Positions 43,199 through 53,915 of a stretch of DNA of 64,000 nucleotides are shown here, in pieces. Both the position numbers and the translations under genes were made by a program. Numbering within the stretch: position 1 is the first letter of the stretch; each line of letters begins with the position of its first letter. The notes beneath the pieces were generated by a model. The model saw only the letters and a program-made list of their open reading frames with translations. It was not told the origin of the DNA and ran no database searches. Origin of the DNA: Yersinia pekkanenii (lineage in GTDB: Bacteria; Pseudomonadota; Gammaproteobacteria; Enterobacterales; Enterobacteriaceae); the NCBI RefSeq assembly GCF_001152565.1, contig NZ_CQAZ01000005.1:1-64000 (forward strand). The letters are read 5' to 3'.

Positions 43199-43966
43199 TT
43201 ACTCACCCAAGTAGGCCCGAATCACATCCGGGTTATTGCGAATTTCTGCGGGTATGCCTTGTGCTAACGGTGTTCCCTGATTCACCACATAGATACGATC
43301 AGAAATCCCCATCACCAGTTTCATATCATGCTCAATTAACAGCACCGATACCTGATGTTGATCACGCAACTCCATAATCAACCGATTCAGTTCATCAGTT
43401 TCTTTCGGATTCAAGCCTGCCGCCGGTTCATCTAACATCAATAACTCAGGACGGGTCACCATACAACGAGCAATTTCCAAGCGCCGTTGCTGACCATAGG
43501 ACAGATTCCCTGCCTGTCGATTGGCCAAGTCCAATAGCCCGACACGCTCCAACCAGGTTGCCGACCGTTCCAACGCATCAGCCTCTGCACGCCTAAAGCC
43601 CGGCGTTTTCAGCAAGCCAGCAAAAACACCACTTTTGAGATGCTGATGCTGAGCTACCAGCAGATTCTCCACCACCGTCATCTCACGGAACAACCGCACG
43701 TGCTGGAAAGTCCGAACCACGCCCATACGAGCAATCATCTGACCAGGAAGCCCTTCAAGATGACGATCACGTAACTTAATGGTGCCGCCAGTTGGACGAT
43801 AAAAACCGGTCAGACAGTTAAAAATGGTGGTTTTGCCAGCCCCGTTCGGGCCAATCAGCGAAACAATCTCGCCTTGATTGAGGGTTAAACCAACGTTGTT
43901 CACCGCCAGTAACCCACCAAAGCGCATCGACAGTCCCTCAACGGCTAACAAAGGTTGCGCACTCAT
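43199..43966 (-). CDS. livG: Branched-chain amino acid ABC importer ATP-binding protein LivG
   Basis: LivG is the second LIV ATPase. It has Walker [13 protein letters not shown] (about 38-49), signature [14 protein letters not shown] (about 153-166) and Walker [14 protein letters not shown], plus the [12 protein letters not shown] Q-loop typical of the LivG branch. Length 255 equals E. coli. Its start overlaps the livM stop by 4 bp. Confidence 0.95.
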   Translation of the reverse strand: MSAQPLLAVEGLSMRFGGLLAVNNVGLTLNQGEIVSLIGPNGAGKTTIFNCLTGFYRPTGGTIKLRDRHLEGLPGQMIARMGVVRTFQHVRLFREMTVVENLLVAQHQHLKSGVFAGLLKTPGFRRAEADALERSATWLERVGLLDLANRQAGNLSYGQQRRLEIARCMVTRPELLMLDEPAAGLNPKETDELNRLIMELRDQHQVSVLLIEHDMKLVMGISDRIYVVNQGTPLAQGIPAEIRNNPDVIRAYLGE

Positions 43967-45249
43967 GCTTGATCCCCCTGCTTAGCCTTAATATCTGCCA
44001 CTTTTAGCTTCAACTGTGGCCGTTTCATTGGCAGCAAACCTTGTGGACGCCATATCATCATCAATACCATCAATGCACCCAACAGCAACATACTGTAAGC
44101 ATTAAGATCACGCATTAATTCGCGCGAAACCACCAAGATTACAGCAGCCAAAATGACAGCGAATTGCGACCCCATCCCGCCTAATACCACAATCGCCAGC
44201 ACGAAAGCCGACTCAACAAAGGTGAAGGACTCCGGGCTGACAAAACCCTGTCGGGCGGCGAATAATGTGCCAGCAAAACCGGCAAATGCAGCACTGATGG
44301 TAAACGCTGTCAGCTTGATTTTGGTTGGGCTGAGGCCCAGTGAACGGCAGGCTATTTCATCTTCGCGTAGTGCTTCCCATGCCCGTCCCAACGGCATACG
44401 TAGCAACCGGTTAATCACAAACAGGGTCAGAATCACCAATAATAACGCGACCAGATAGAGGAAAATAATGCGGTCACTAGGATCATAAGCCAAGCCAAAG
44501 AAATTGTGGAAGGTATCCCAACCCTCGCCTTTCGCAGTGCGGTTGAACTCCAAACCAAATAATGTTGGTTTAGGAATTTGGCTGATACCGTTCGGGCCGC
44601 CAGTAATTTCCGTATTGTTGAGCAGCAAAATACGGACAATTTCACCGAAACCCAGTGTCACGATAGCCAGATAATCACCACGTAGCCGTAATACCGGGAA
44701 ACCCAGTAAGAAACCAGACAGTGCCGCGACTATCCCCGCCAGTGGTAAACTCTCCCAAAAGCCAAAACCGTAATAGTGATTCAACAGAGCATAGGTATAA
44801 GCGCCAATGGCATAAAACCCACCGTACCCCAGTACTAGCAGGCCCGATAGCCCAACAACGACATTCAAACCTAGCCCCAGCATGACGTAAATCAGTGTCA
44901 GGGTGGCGATATCTACCGAACCTCGAGAGACCAGAAACGGCCAGGCGATAGCGGCAATAATAATTGCTGCGGCTAATAACTTCTGCCGAGGTGTGGTGCC
45001 ATCAAAGCTAGGTAATACCCATGCAGGACCAGAGATTTTTTTTATACTTTGCTGTATGAGCGGACGCACCAGTTGGAAGCAAAAGACCACAAGACAACCC
45101 GCGCCAATCCACAGCCAGCGAACTTCTGCCGCACCTTGTACGATAAGTTTGGTGCCATCTAACTGCAACTGCAATCCCATCACAAACGAGGCCAGGACGA
45201 GCAGAACAAAACTGGAAATAATGGCGTTAACGAAGTTGAGTTGTTTCAT
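43963..45249 (-). CDS. livM: Branched-chain amino acid ABC importer permease LivM
   Basis: LivM is the larger of the two LIV permeases, 428 residues with about ten helices. It has an N-terminal pair of helices separated by a cytoplasmic loop, and the BPD_transp_2 domain (about 110-400) with the [16 protein letters not shown] and [18 protein letters not shown] segments, the latter being the ATPase-contact loop. It overlaps livG and livH by 4 bp at either end, consistent with coupled translation. Confidence 0.95.
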   Translation of the reverse strand: MKQLNFVNAIISSFVLLVLASFVMGLQLQLDGTKLIVQGAAEVRWLWIGAGCLVVFCFQLVRPLIQQSIKKISGPAWVLPSFDGTTPRQKLLAAAIIIAAIAWPFLVSRGSVDIATLTLIYVMLGLGLNVVVGLSGLLVLGYGGFYAIGAYTYALLNHYYGFGFWESLPLAGIVAALSGFLLGFPVLRLRGDYLAIVTLGFGEIVRILLLNNTEITGGPNGISQIPKPTLFGLEFNRTAKGEGWDTFHNFFGLAYDPSDRIIFLYLVALLLVILTLFVINRLLRMPLGRAWEALREDEIACRSLGLSPTKIKLTAFTISAAFAGFAGTLFAARQGFVSPESFTFVESAFVLAIVVLGGMGSQFAVILAAVILVVSRELMRDLNAYSMLLLGALMVLMMIWRPQGLLPMKRPQLKLKVADIKAKQGDQA

Positions 45250-46172
45250 ACTTTTTCAACCTCCGGACGGCCTAAGATCCCCGTAGGCATGACTAACAGC
45301 ACAACAATCAGAAGTCCGAATGAGACTGCATCTTTGTATTCTGTACTGAAATAAGCAGAAGTCAGGGCTTCAGCCACACCCAGAATCAAACCACCGATCA
45401 TCGCGCCTGGAATACTGCCGATACCGCCCAATACTGCTGCAGTGAAGGCTTTCATACCGGCCATAAAGCCGATATATGGGTTAATCACACCATAGAACTG
45501 GCCAAGCAATACGCCCGCCACCGCGGCCATTAGTGCCCCGATAACAAAGGTCAGCGAGATAACCCGGTCAGTATTAATGCCCAGCAGGCTGGCCATTTTC
45601 AAATCTTCAGCACAGGCCCGGCACGCCCGCCCCATACGGGAATAGCGGATAAACAGTGTTAAGGCCAGCATCGCCAAGAAGGTGACTATCCAAATAGTCA
45701 GTTGCATGGTGCTGATGGTCGCAGCAAAACCGTTGGTTTCGGCTAAGGTCCACTGACCAGTCACCAAACTCGGGAGCGCCAGATCACGCGAGCCTTGCGT
45801 CAGGCTGACGTAGTTTTGTAGGAATATAGACATCCCGATCGCTGAGATCAGTGCGATCAAACGTTTGGAGCTACGAACCGGTTTATAGGCCACCCGTTCA
45901 ATACTCCAGCCATAAGTACTGGCGATCACTATCGAGACGAGAAAAGCAGATCCGATCAATAACCAACTGGCGTCGATCCCCACCATCATCAATGCGGCGA
46001 TCACGATAAATGAAACGTAGCTGCTGATCATATACACTTCGCCGTGAGCGAAGTTGATCATGCCGATAATGCCGTACACCATGGTGTAACCAATGGCGAT
46101 CAGCGCATACGTGCTGCCCAACGTAACCCCGTTGAACATCTGTTGCAGAAAATAAAGAAACTGCTCTGACAT
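45246..46172 (-). CDS. livH: Branched-chain amino acid ABC importer permease LivH
   Basis: LivH is the smaller LIV permease, 308 residues, equal to E. coli, with about eight hydrophobic helices. The family segments [21 protein letters not shown] (near 30-50) and the contact loop [20 protein letters not shown] are present. It is first of the membrane genes, 162 bp after livK; that spacer holds a GC hairpin. Confidence 0.95.
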   Translation of the reverse strand: MSEQFLYFLQQMFNGVTLGSTYALIAIGYTMVYGIIGMINFAHGEVYMISSYVSFIVIAALMMVGIDASWLLIGSAFLVSIVIASTYGWSIERVAYKPVRSSKRLIALISAIGMSIFLQNYVSLTQGSRDLALPSLVTGQWTLAETNGFAATISTMQLTIWIVTFLAMLALTLFIRYSRMGRACRACAEDLKMASLLGINTDRVISLTFVIGALMAAVAGVLLGQFYGVINPYIGFMAGMKAFTAAVLGGIGSIPGAMIGGLILGVAEALTSAYFSTEYKDAVSFGLLIVVLLVMPTGILGRPEVEKV

Positions 46173-46245
46173 ACCCTAACCCTTTGATTCACTTGTCTGG
46201 CTGCCCTAGACAACTGCGCCTTATCTACTGTGTGCAGAGAGGAAG

Positions 46246-46266
46246 TCCCCCCGAAAGCTGGGGGGA
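46246..46266 (-). promoter_or_regulatory. GC-rich hairpin between livK and livH
   Basis: TCCCCCC (46246-46252) pairs with GGGGGGA (46260-46266) across a 7-nt loop in the livK-livH spacer. It lacks a T-run. Such hairpins between a binding-protein gene and its permease genes often protect the upstream mRNA and lower downstream expression; that role is inferred here. Confidence 0.55.
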
Positions 46267-46334
46267 TGCAGTTGGTAAAAGGGGCCGGATTGCTGCAACA
46301 GCAACCCTAAAACTTGATAATTCTAATATTATTG

Positions 46335-47450
46335 TTATTTGACTGCGGTAGAAGAACCGTCCGCATGCCATTCAAAAATACCGAACTCAAACCCTTTCAG
46401 ATCGCCTTTATCATCCCAGCTCAATGGCCCCATCACTGTTTCAACCGGCTTACCGGTTTTCAGATCTTTGACCAAATCAGCGGGTTCCTGACTGCCGCTA
46501 CGTTCCATAGCCGTGGTCAGCGATTGCAGTGCCGCATAGGTAGTCCAGACGAATGGGCCAGTCGGGTCCAGTTTTTTCGCTTTCAACGCATCAACAATAG
46601 GTTGGTTAGCAGGAACCTGATCATAACGTTTAGGCAGTGTCACCAGCATACCTTCAGAAGCGTCACCGGCGATGTTAGACAGTGAGGAGTTACCCACTCC
46701 CTCAGGACCCATAAAGCGTGCTGTCAGGCCCGCTTGCTTAGCCTGGCGTAGAATTTGCCCCATCTCTGGGTAGTAACCACCGAAATAGACGAAATCAACG
46801 TTCTCTTTCTTCAGACGAGCAACCAAGGTGGAGAAATCTTTATCACCCGCAGTCACACCCTCAAACAACACCGGTTCTGTACCTTGCTTTTTCAGGCTGT
46901 CACGGACCGATCGCGCCAAACCTTCACCGTATTGCTGTTTATCGTGTACCACCGCGATACGTTTAGGTTTAATAGTTTCAAGGATATATTTGGCCGCGGT
47001 TGGGCCTTGATCGGAATCCAAACCGGTGGTGCGCATGATCATTTTGTAACCACGAGTGGTCAGATCAGCGTTTGTCGCCGCAGGGGTAATCATGATCACG
47101 CCTTCATCTTCATAAATATCTGAAGCAGGCTGAGTTGAAGAAGAACACAGGTGGCCGATAACATAACGGATACCGTCGTTAATCACCTTGTTAGCAACAG
47201 CTACCGCTTGTTTCGGATCGCAGGCGTCATCGTATTCCACACCAACCAGTTTATCGCCGTTGATGCCACCTTTGGCGTTAATATCAGCAATAGCCTGACG
47301 TGCACCGGTAAATTCCATGTCACCATATTGGGCAACTGGACCAGACATCGCGCCAACAATGGCGACTTTAATGTCTTTCGCCAGTACAGAATGGCTCATT
47401 GCCATAGCGATACACCCAGCCAGCAACATTTTACCTTTTGTTAATTTCAT
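46335..47450 (-). CDS. livK: Leucine/branched-chain amino acid-binding periplasmic protein
   Basis: This is the periplasmic receptor of the LIV importer. The signal peptide is [20 protein letters not shown], ending SVLA-KDIK. The mature sequence [29 protein letters not shown] and [19 protein letters not shown] are shared by E. coli LivJ and LivK; residues are mixed between the two, so LivK is chosen mainly from its position next to livH. The ATG at 47450 gives 371 residues; an upstream ATG at 47465 lacks signal peptide logic. E. coli has a second copy (livJ) beside panM; none is seen here. Confidence 0.88.
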   Translation of the reverse strand: MKLTKGKMLLAGCIAMAMSHSVLAKDIKVAIVGAMSGPVAQYGDMEFTGARQAIADINAKGGINGDKLVGVEYDDACDPKQAVAVANKVINDGIRYVIGHLCSSSTQPASDIYEDEGVIMITPAATNADLTTRGYKMIMRTTGLDSDQGPTAAKYILETIKPKRIAVVHDKQQYGEGLARSVRDSLKKQGTEPVLFEGVTAGDKDFSTLVARLKKENVDFVYFGGYYPEMGQILRQAKQAGLTARFMGPEGVGNSSLSNIAGDASEGMLVTLPKRYDQVPANQPIVDALKAKKLDPTGPFVWTTYAALQSLTTAMERSGSQEPADLVKDLKTGKPVETVMGPLSWDDKGDLKGFEFGIFEWHADGSSTAVK

Positions 47451-47852
47451 CCGCGAATTCCCCATCTGTCATTGTGAACGTGCTTATTGTGTTGGTCTTA
47501 ACGTTTTATTCATATGTAATAATGATTTAGTCTGAAAAGTGATATTTTTTCTAATAAGACTTTATTTTTCATGCCATTAAACAGGAGTTTTATGCTGCAA
47601 ATCAACTGAGACAAGCAGAAACAAGCGGTGTAAACAGCATAAAATTAGGATTAAATTGAATGGGTTTTAGGCAATTGCTAGTGAGTTGTGCTGGTTATGT
47701 GAACTTTTACTCGGGTAAAACTCGGAAAATGCAGTAGTGAAAAAACATTTTCACCCATGAACGTACAGAAAAACTTACACAACTCTCTGGCCGGTGATCT
47801 AGTACAATAAACCACAGCCTTATTCCCCTTATATTTTTGTGGTCTATCGACG
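47451..47852. other. livK-panM divergent intergenic region (402 bp)
   Basis: No gene of convincing size is present. The region is AT-rich and must hold the livK promoter on the bottom strand and the panM promoter on the top strand; Lrp control is plausible from E. coli but no clear site is recognised. A good ribosome site (AGGAG, 47583-47587) precedes a five-codon frame (47592-47609), too short to call a gene. Confidence 0.5.
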
Positions 47853-48245
47853 ATGAAATTGACAATTGAACGATTAACAACCCTTACTCATCAGGATCTT
47901 ATCGATTTAGCGAAGATTTGGCCTGAGCAACAGCCCACAGCCTGGCAACAGTGGATCACCGAAGGTAAGCCGCTGTTTGCTGCGCGTTTTAATGAACGTC
48001 TGTTAGGTGCGGTTAAAGTTACTGTTGACGGTCTGCAGGGGGAGCTGCAGGATTTGTGTGTCAGAGAAGTGACGCGCCGTCGCGGTGTGGGATTATATCT
48101 AATTGAAGAAACGCTGCGCCAGCTACCAGTAGTGCAATATTGGCAATTGCAGGATACGCAGGTGACCGCGGCAAACAGTGAAGCAATGGATGGCTTTATG
48201 CGCGCCTGTGGTTTTAGCCGCGGCACGCGGGGCTGGCAGCGATAA
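47853..48245 (+). CDS. panM: PanD maturation factor PanM (PanZ), GNAT fold
   Basis: PanM is a GNAT-fold protein that binds CoA/acetyl-CoA and triggers self-cleavage of the PanD pro-enzyme, controlling beta-alanine supply for pantothenate. The acetyl-CoA pyrophosphate loop is VREVTRRRGVGLYLIEE (about 70-86), strongly conserved with E. coli PanM (VREVTRRRGVGQYLLEE). The 130 residues compare with 127 in E. coli. It lies between the liv genes and rpoH, as in E. coli, and is convergent with rpoH, sharing a terminator. Confidence 0.92.
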   Translation: MKLTIERLTTLTHQDLIDLAKIWPEQQPTAWQQWITEGKPLFAARFNERLLGAVKVTVDGLQGELQDLCVREVTRRRGVGLYLIEETLRQLPVVQYWQLQDTQVTAANSEAMDGFMRACGFSRGTRGWQR

Positions 48246-48284
48246 TAACAGCGCTGGTTTCACCAACGCGAATGCCAGAAAAGC

Positions 48285-48314
48285 AAAAGGGCGATAATAA
48301 TATCGCCCTTTTTA
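48285..48314. terminator. Bidirectional terminator between panM and rpoH
   Basis: AAAAGGGCGATA (48285-48296) pairs perfectly with TATCGCCCTTTT (48301-48312) around an ATAA loop, giving a T-run on both strands. Confidence 0.9.
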
Positions 48315-48342
48315 TCAGTCATACAGCATTTGTATCGCTGTA

Positions 48343-49200
48343 TTAGGCCTCAATCGCCATTCGTAATTTTTTCATCGCATTCTTTTCAAGCTGACGAACA
48401 CGTTCAGCAGATACGCCATACTGATCTGCCAGTTCCTGCAATGTTGACTTGTTGTCATCGTCCAGCCAACGAGCACGAATAATATGCTGGCTACGTTCGT
48501 CCAACCCTTCCATCGCATAAGACAGTTTATCTGCCGCGTGGTTATCCCAGTTATCCTCTTCGATGCCGTCGGCAAAGTCAGAGGTTTTATCCTGCAAATA
48601 CAGGACGGGTGCCATAGATTGGCCATCACGAGCTTCGTCATCTGGAGATGGATCGAATGTCATATCCTGCGCGGACATGCGTGATTCCATCTCGCGAACA
48701 TCTTTACTGGTCACACCCAGTTCTTTGGCAACCAGCTCCACTTCATCCTGATTAAACCAACCCAGACGCTGCTTGGTTTTACGCAGATTGAAGAACAATT
48801 TACGCTGAGCTTTTGTGGTCGCAACTTTTACAATCCGCCAGTTACGCAGAACATATTCGTGAATTTCTGCTTTGATCCAGTGTACAGCGAAGGACACCAG
48901 ACGTACCCCGACTTCAGGGTTAAAACGACGAACCGCTTTCATCAAGCCAATATTACCTTCCTGAATAAGGTCAGCCTGCGGCAAACCATACCCGGAATAG
49001 TTGCGGGCAACATGAGCGACAAAGCGCAGGTGAGACAGGATAAGCTGTTTAGCCGCCTCCAGATCGCCCTGGTAATGCAGCCGTTCAGCCAGCTCCCGCT
49101 CTTCCTCTGCAGTCAGCATCGGATAGGTGTTGGCAGCCCGAATATAGGCTTCCAGACTACCTTGGGGTACTAAGGCTAAAGTTTGCATTTCTTTGGTCAT
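48343..49200 (-). CDS. rpoH: RNA polymerase heat-shock sigma factor sigma-32
   Basis: RpoH directs RNA polymerase to heat-shock promoters. It has region 2 ([21 protein letters not shown] to [34 protein letters not shown]), the RpoH box [17 protein letters not shown] (about 132-148), and region 4 helix-turn-helix [27 protein letters not shown] at the C-terminus. Length 285 (E. coli 284). In E. coli its mRNA folds as a thermosensor; I did not model that here. Its 5' region contains a short ERIC-like repeat. Confidence 0.97.
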   Translation of the reverse strand: MTKEMQTLALVPQGSLEAYIRAANTYPMLTAEEERELAERLHYQGDLEAAKQLILSHLRFVAHVARNYSGYGLPQADLIQEGNIGLMKAVRRFNPEVGVRLVSFAVHWIKAEIHEYVLRNWRIVKVATTKAQRKLFFNLRKTKQRLGWFNQDEVELVAKELGVTSKDVREMESRMSAQDMTFDPSPDDEARDGQSMAPVLYLQDKTSDFADGIEEDNWDNHAADKLSYAMEGLDERSQHIIRARWLDDDNKSTLQELADQYGVSAERVRQLEKNAMKKLRMAIEA

Positions 49201-49559
49201 TCAAAACCCTCTCATTGCTTGTTTATACCTGTCATTTTTCAAACTGCGGGTGTATTGGCGGCTCTTACTTGCCACCTTCCTGCACCTTGAAATCTATTGG
49301 GTAATAGTGCGGTTTATCCCAGCGCCAATATTTTAGCATCTGTTTAAACAGATTCAAGCGCCGGACACCTTAATATTTCACTGTGTTCTATGACTAATTA
49401 TTGCCGTAAAAGTTCATCCTGGATCACACTTTTTGAGTATAGATCCTTAGCAGGCAATCCATCATGCGTATCAGGCAGAATAGATGGAATTGACTGAGAA
49501 CAACACCTCTTTCCCTGCTTTAACCGAACACTATAGGAAAAGAGTATAACAAACATTCA
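49201..49559. other. ftsX-rpoH intergenic region (359 bp)
   Basis: No gene is seen. It must hold the rpoH promoters on the bottom strand. About 81 bp near rpoH (49224-49304) is a short ERIC-like repeat, annotated separately. I could not place the individual rpoH promoters with confidence. Confidence 0.55.
49224..49304 (-). repeat. Short ERIC-like repeat in the rpoH leader
   Basis: On the bottom strand it runs TACCCAATAGATTTCAAGGT, then GCAGGAAGGTGGCAAG, and ends CCGCAGTTTGAAAAATGACA followed by GGTATA. The ends match the ERIC-like element by tatC and ERIC termini in general, but about 50 bp of the middle is missing. It lies 23 bp upstream of the rpoH start, so it is likely part of the rpoH mRNA leader. 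Confidence 0.75.
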
Positions 49560-50513
49560 TTACTGCGGTGTAAATCGGCGTAAATGTTGAACCGTCGCCA
49601 GCCAGGCAGCGATCCAGCCGATCATGGTGGAGACCAGAACCAACAGTAGGCACTCATCCCAGCTCAAACCATGCAATGTAAAACGGGTACCGAACACCGT
49701 TGCCACCTGCGTAACAACCGAACCAAGCTTCCACACCAACCCTTCAGATAGAATCAGCGATAACACTGCACCACCGAAGCCCAGCATCGCCCCGCCGTTC
49801 AAGAAAGGCCGGAGGATAAACCCATCGGTAGCACCAATCAGCTTCATTACATTAATGGTATCCCGACGACTGAAAATGCTCAGGCGCACACTATTACCAA
49901 TGACCAGAAACACAGCGACCACCATCAACACGCCAATCATGGCTGCAACCTGCCCCACCAGGCCAGTCAGTGCTGCCAAACGGGCAAACCAGCTGTCATC
50001 CATACGAACTTCAGCAACGCCTTCCACCTTGCTGACCCGATCACGCAGGGTATCCAATGCCCCCGAGCTTTGGAAATCCAACTTAGGTGTAATGATGGCA
50101 ACGGCTGGCAGTGGGTTTTCTTCCAGCATATCCAATGCACCACCAAAACCGGACCAGTTGCGGAACTCACCCATCGCTTCTTCCCGCGACAAGTAGTTAA
50201 CTTTCTCGACACCGGCTTCCGCTTTTAGTGTGGTCACCACATTTTCAGCCGCATTATCATCCAGAGCTTTATCCAGATAGACCGTCAGCTGTGGGGTCGG
50301 ATACCATTGGTCTGCTGCCTGAGTGACATTCTTCCACACGATATAGCACACACTTGGCAGTGTCAGTGAGATGGCAATCACCATCACAGTTAGCAGCGTC
50401 GCCAGTGGTTGCCGCATCATATCGGCAATAGCATTAACCCACGAATAGCGCCACTGCTCGCGCCAACCGCCTTTCAGCGCTTTGGTTTTTGCTTTCTGCG
50501 CGTTATTCGCCAT
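49560..50513 (-). CDS. ftsX: Cell division protein FtsX
   Basis: FtsX is the membrane partner of FtsE. The complex sits at the septum and activates periplasmic murein hydrolases through EnvC. Four transmembrane helices are seen (about 39-62, 190-215, 240-265, 285-307), with a large periplasmic loop between the first two (about 70-190), the expected FtsX topology. It ends in [12 protein letters not shown]. The second ATG (50513) is used, 6 bp from AGGAG. It overlaps the ftsE 3' end by 11 bp. Somewhat shorter (317) than E. coli FtsX (352), at the N-terminus. Confidence 0.94.
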   Translation of the reverse strand: MANNAQKAKTKALKGGWREQWRYSWVNAIADMMRQPLATLLTVMVIAISLTLPSVCYIVWKNVTQAADQWYPTPQLTVYLDKALDDNAAENVVTTLKAEAGVEKVNYLSREEAMGEFRNWSGFGGALDMLEENPLPAVAIITPKLDFQSSGALDTLRDRVSKVEGVAEVRMDDSWFARLAALTGLVGQVAAMIGVLMVVAVFLVIGNSVRLSIFSRRDTINVMKLIGATDGFILRPFLNGGAMLGFGGAVLSLILSEGLVWKLGSVVTQVATVFGTRFTLHGLSWDECLLLVLVSTMIGWIAAWLATVQHLRRFTPQ

Positions 50514-51171
50514 CATGCGCTCCTGACATCCGCCCCTGACTCAGCGTCAGAATCGGGTAGCGCCGCCGGGCAATCAACGACGTATCGTGAGTTGCCATCA
50601 ACACGGTGACACCCACACGGTTAAATTCTTCAAACAAACGTAAAATGCCTTCAGATAATGCATCATCCAGGTTACCGGTTGGCTCATCTGCCAGTAATAC
50701 TGTGGGCTTATTCACCACCGCCCTGGCAATACCAACGCGCTGTTGTTCACCACCAGAAAGTTGAATAGGGAAGTTCTTCGCCTTATCCAACAACCCCACT
50801 TTATCCAGTGCTGCGGACACCCTGCGGCGGATGTCTTCAGTACTGGCTCCGGCGATAATCAATGGCATGGCAACATTGTCATAGACCGTTCTGTCCAACA
50901 ACAGATGGTGATCCTGGAAGATCATTCCGATCTGGCGGCGCAGGAACGGCACTTCACGGCTTTTCAAGCGGCTGATATCATGACCACCAAACCAAATATG
51001 GCCGGCACTGGGGCGCTCGATACCACAAATCAGTTTCAGCAGGGTACTTTTCCCTGCGCCAGAGTGGCCAGTCAGAAACGCCATTTCCGCCGGACGCAGA
51101 TGAAAATCTACCCCTTGCAGCGCCTGCCGACCGCCCAGATAAGCTTTACTGACCTGTTCAAAGCGAATCAT
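50503..51171 (-). CDS. ftsE: Cell division ATP-binding protein FtsE
   Basis: FtsE is the ATPase of the FtsEX complex at the division septum. It has Walker [13 protein letters not shown] (about 35-46), the Q-loop [17 protein letters not shown], signature [16 protein letters not shown] (about 138-153) and Walker [13 protein letters not shown]. Length 222 equals E. coli. Order ftsY-ftsE-ftsX on one strand with tight spacing (5 bp from ftsY) is the conserved operon. Confidence 0.96.
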   Translation of the reverse strand: MIRFEQVSKAYLGGRQALQGVDFHLRPAEMAFLTGHSGAGKSTLLKLICGIERPSAGHIWFGGHDISRLKSREVPFLRRQIGMIFQDHHLLLDRTVYDNVAMPLIIAGASTEDIRRRVSAALDKVGLLDKAKNFPIQLSGGEQQRVGIARAVVNKPTVLLADEPTGNLDDALSEGILRLFEEFNRVGVTVLMATHDTSLIARRRYPILTLSQGRMSGAHDGE

Positions 51172-51176
51172 CCGTA

Positions 51177-52724
51177 TTAATCCTCTCGGGCAAAAAGAGC
51201 CTCAATAAAATCGTCAGCCTTAAATGGCCGCAAATCTTCTATACCTTCCCCAACACCGATATAACGGATTGGGATACCGAACTGGTCTGCGATGGCAAAA
51301 ATCACTCCGCCCTTGGCGGTACCATCCAGCTTAGTCAGCGTAATTCCGGTCAGACCGACAGCTTCATTAAACAGTTTCGCCTGACTAACCGCATTTTGTC
51401 CGGTACTGGCATCCAACGTCAGCATAACCTCATGAGGGGCGTCGCCGTCCAGCTTTTTCATCACTCGGACAATCTTCTTCAGCTCTTCCATCAGGTGGGC
51501 TTTGTTTTGCAGACGCCCGGCAGTATCTGCCAACAGTACGTCAATGCCACGGGCTTTAGCGGCCTGAATAGCATCGAAAATCACCGAAGCGGAGTCTGCA
51601 CCGGTATGCTGAGCCACGACAGCTATCTTGTTGCGATCACCCCAGACTTGCAGTTGTTCTACCGCAGCGGCACGGAAAGTATCACCCGCTGCCAGCATGA
51701 CAGATTTGCCCTCAGCCTGGAATTGACGCGCCAGTTTACCGATAGTGGTGGTTTTACCCACGCCATTCACGCCAACCATTAAAATGACAAATGGACTTTT
51801 ACCACTGACATCCAATGGTTTGTCTACTTTAGACAGAATTTCAGACATTTCCTCTTTGAGCTTGCCATACAGCGCTTCCGCATCTTTTAGCTGCTTACGG
51901 CTGGCATGCTCAGTCAGAGAGGTAATGATTTTACGGGTGGTTTCGACACCAACGTCGGCGATCAGGAGTTGTTCTTCTAACTCTTCAAACAGATCGTCGT
52001 CAATTTTCTTACCACTGAACAGCCCCATAAAACCGGAACCAAGATTCTGCTTGGTTTTGATTAAGCTGCGTTTTAAGCGGGCGAAAAAGCCTTCTTTGGT
52101 GGGTCGCTCTTGCTCCTGAGCGGCTACCGGTACGATTTCTTCTTGAGTTTCAAGCTCAATGTCGTCTTCAACTGTAATTTCTTCTTCAACAACAATGACT
52201 TCTTTAACGGCAGCAGATTCCTTGACGATCTCAGTCTGCAATTCTTCCACTGGCTCCTGCCGCGCCGGTGTATCGATAACGATGTTATCTTCCATCAACG
52301 GCAGCTCTGGCGCATTAACGGTGCCTTCATCCCATTCAGTAATATTATCGTCATCACTCAGACGTTGTGAGAAATGATGTTGTAAATACTGAGGGTCCGC
52401 AGAGAAATCGATGGGATCTTCAACTCTCTGCGCCGTGGGTTCAGTATCCACTTCAGGCAGTATTTCAACAGCAGCCTCACTGACAGCAGCGCTATCCCAC
52501 TCACCTGGAGTTGCAGCAGGATGCTCAGCCACCTGTTGGTGTGGTTCTACCTCGGCGGGCGTGCTTTCAGGTACGATTTCAGCCTGTTTTTCGCTGATGG
52601 CCGGCTCTTCGATTGGCTCAGCGACAGCTTCTTTTTCAGTAGCCAATGGCCCTGTTGTTGATTCTTCATTCTGACGGCCAAGACCCAGCCAGGAAAAAAA
52701 TCCACGTTTTTTTTCTTTTGCCAT
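51177..52724 (-). CDS. ftsY: Signal recognition particle receptor FtsY
   Basis: FtsY is the SRP receptor GTPase that docks ribosome-nascent chain complexes to the inner membrane. The long acidic N-terminal A domain (about 20-205, rich in Glu, Val, Ala) mediates membrane association. The N domain (about 210-305) is followed by the G domain with GVNGVGKTTTIGKLA (about 318-332), DTAGRLQNK and TKLDGTAKGG. The 515 residues exceed E. coli FtsY (497), in the A domain. First gene of ftsYEX, divergent from rsmD. Confidence 0.96.
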   Translation of the reverse strand: MAKEKKRGFFSWLGLGRQNEESTTGPLATEKEAVAEPIEEPAISEKQAEIVPESTPAEVEPHQQVAEHPAATPGEWDSAAVSEAAVEILPEVDTEPTAQRVEDPIDFSADPQYLQHHFSQRLSDDDNITEWDEGTVNAPELPLMEDNIVIDTPARQEPVEELQTEIVKESAAVKEVIVVEEEITVEDDIELETQEEIVPVAAQEQERPTKEGFFARLKRSLIKTKQNLGSGFMGLFSGKKIDDDLFEELEEQLLIADVGVETTRKIITSLTEHASRKQLKDAEALYGKLKEEMSEILSKVDKPLDVSGKSPFVILMVGVNGVGKTTTIGKLARQFQAEGKSVMLAAGDTFRAAAVEQLQVWGDRNKIAVVAQHTGADSASVIFDAIQAAKARGIDVLLADTAGRLQNKAHLMEELKKIVRVMKKLDGDAPHEVMLTLDASTGQNAVSQAKLFNEAVGLTGITLTKLDGTAKGGVIFAIADQFGIPIRYIGVGEGIEDLRPFKADDFIEALFARED

Positions 52725-52941
52725 TTTGGACTCTAATTACGTTGGGTTTGCATAAATAAGATCATAGTTCGCAAGTCTATCACTTTCCCCTGAACAGCAA
52801 CACGCACACGATGCTGGTTTCTATTGTGAATTCAATCAACAAAGGTTTAACGTTTCCCCCACACTGCACACATAGGTAGAATAGCAGCTAACTCTTTTAT
52901 TCAGCGCTGCAATACTGGCCAATTTTCAAGTAAAGCGAACC

Positions 52942-53580
52942 ATGGCAAAGCGACCTACAGCAAAGCGACCGATAGTCAAACAAGCGCCACAACAGTCCGC
53001 AGGGCAAATCCGCATCATTGGCGGTAAATGGCGAGGGCGCAAATTGCCAGTGCCCGATAGCCCGGGGCTACGTCCTACCACCGATCGGGTCAGGGAAACA
53101 TTGTTTAACTGGCTTGCACCCATGATTCAAGGTGCCCGATGCCTGGATTGCTTTGCGGGCAGTGGCGCGTTGGGGCTGGAAGCGCTGTCCCGTTATGCCG
53201 GTACGGCCGTGCTGTTGGAGGCTGATCGGCATGTCGCTAAGCAATTAAGCAACAACCTGACGTTACTGAGTGCCGAAAATGGGCAAGTAGTGCATACCAA
53301 TTCTTTACAATGGCTGGCTCAACCGGGGCAACCTTTCGATCTGGTATTCCTTGACCCCCCTTTTCGTAAAGGTTTATTGGCTGAAACCATCAATTTACTG
53401 GAGCAATTTAACTGGCTGAAAGCTGATGCCTGGATTTATGTTGAAGCGGAGGCAGAAAGCGCGGCGGCCGATGTCCCTGCTAGTTGGCAGTTACATCGGG
53501 AGAAAATTGCTGGCCAGGTTTCCTATCGCCTCTATATTCGTAGCAAAGAGACGCACCAAGACGCGGAATCAATTAAATAA
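52942..53580 (+). CDS. rsmD: 16S rRNA (guanine(966)-N(2))-methyltransferase
   Basis: RsmD methylates G966 of 16S rRNA in the 30S subunit. It has the class I methyltransferase motif I LDCFAGSGALGLEALSR (about 68-84) and the catalytic VFLDPPFRKG (the D-P-P-F motif of N2-guanine methyltransferases, about 134-143). IIGGKWRGRKLPVPDSPGLRPTTDRVRETLFNWL is the family N-terminal signature. Length 212; E. coli is 198, the extra being a short basic Pro/Lys N-terminus. Divergent from ftsY, followed by yhhL. Confidence 0.94.
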   Translation: MAKRPTAKRPIVKQAPQQSAGQIRIIGGKWRGRKLPVPDSPGLRPTTDRVRETLFNWLAPMIQGARCLDCFAGSGALGLEALSRYAGTAVLLEADRHVAKQLSNNLTLLSAENGQVVHTNSLQWLAQPGQPFDLVFLDPPFRKGLLAETINLLEQFNWLKADAWIYVEAEAESAAADVPASWQLHREKIAGQVSYRLYIRSKETHQDAESIK

Positions 53581-53593
53581 CAGGAGCAATACC

Positions 53594-53866
53594 ATGTGGA
53601 TTAATCTTGGCCGGTTATTGATGTTAGGAATATGGTTTTTCTTACTGTTAAACCTGCTTCAACCGTTCCCTACGCCTTTAAAATATTTTATTAATGTTGC
53701 TATGATATTTATGGTTTTGATGCATGGCCTACAACTGGTATTGCTTAGATCCACCCAACCCAAAGACCAACCCATCAGTGGGTTACAACAATTTAAAATT
53801 TTCGTATTTGGCGTTTTCGAATTACTGGCTTGGCAAAAAAAACAACCGCCATTACCTAAAAAGTAG
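53594..53866 (+). CDS. yhhL: DUF1145 family small membrane protein YhhL
   Basis: A 90-residue inner-membrane protein with two to three hydrophobic segments (about 5-22, 28-50, with a weaker third near 67-80). It matches the position and size of E. coli YhhL. Function unknown. The ATG at 53594 follows GGAG (53583-53586) and starts 13 bp after rsmD; longer in-frame starts inside rsmD are not credible. Confidence 0.85.
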   Translation: MWINLGRLLMLGIWFFLLLNLLQPFPTPLKYFINVAMIFMVLMHGLQLVLLRSTQPKDQPISGLQQFKIFVFGVFELLAWQKKQPPLPKK

Positions 53867-53915
53867 TGCCATCCGCCACCGTATTACTTTGCAAGTTATC
53901 ATAGCGGCAGGTTAT

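Noticed and set aside
47592-47609. Five-codon frame MLQIN behind a good AGGAG site upstream of panM
   Set aside because: Short frames with chance ribosome sites are common in AT-rich DNA, and there is no attenuator-like hairpin or residue logic linked to it.
49624-50196. 190-codon open frame antisense to ftsX
   Set aside because: Thr/Pro/Ser-rich shadow frame with no start context or family signal.
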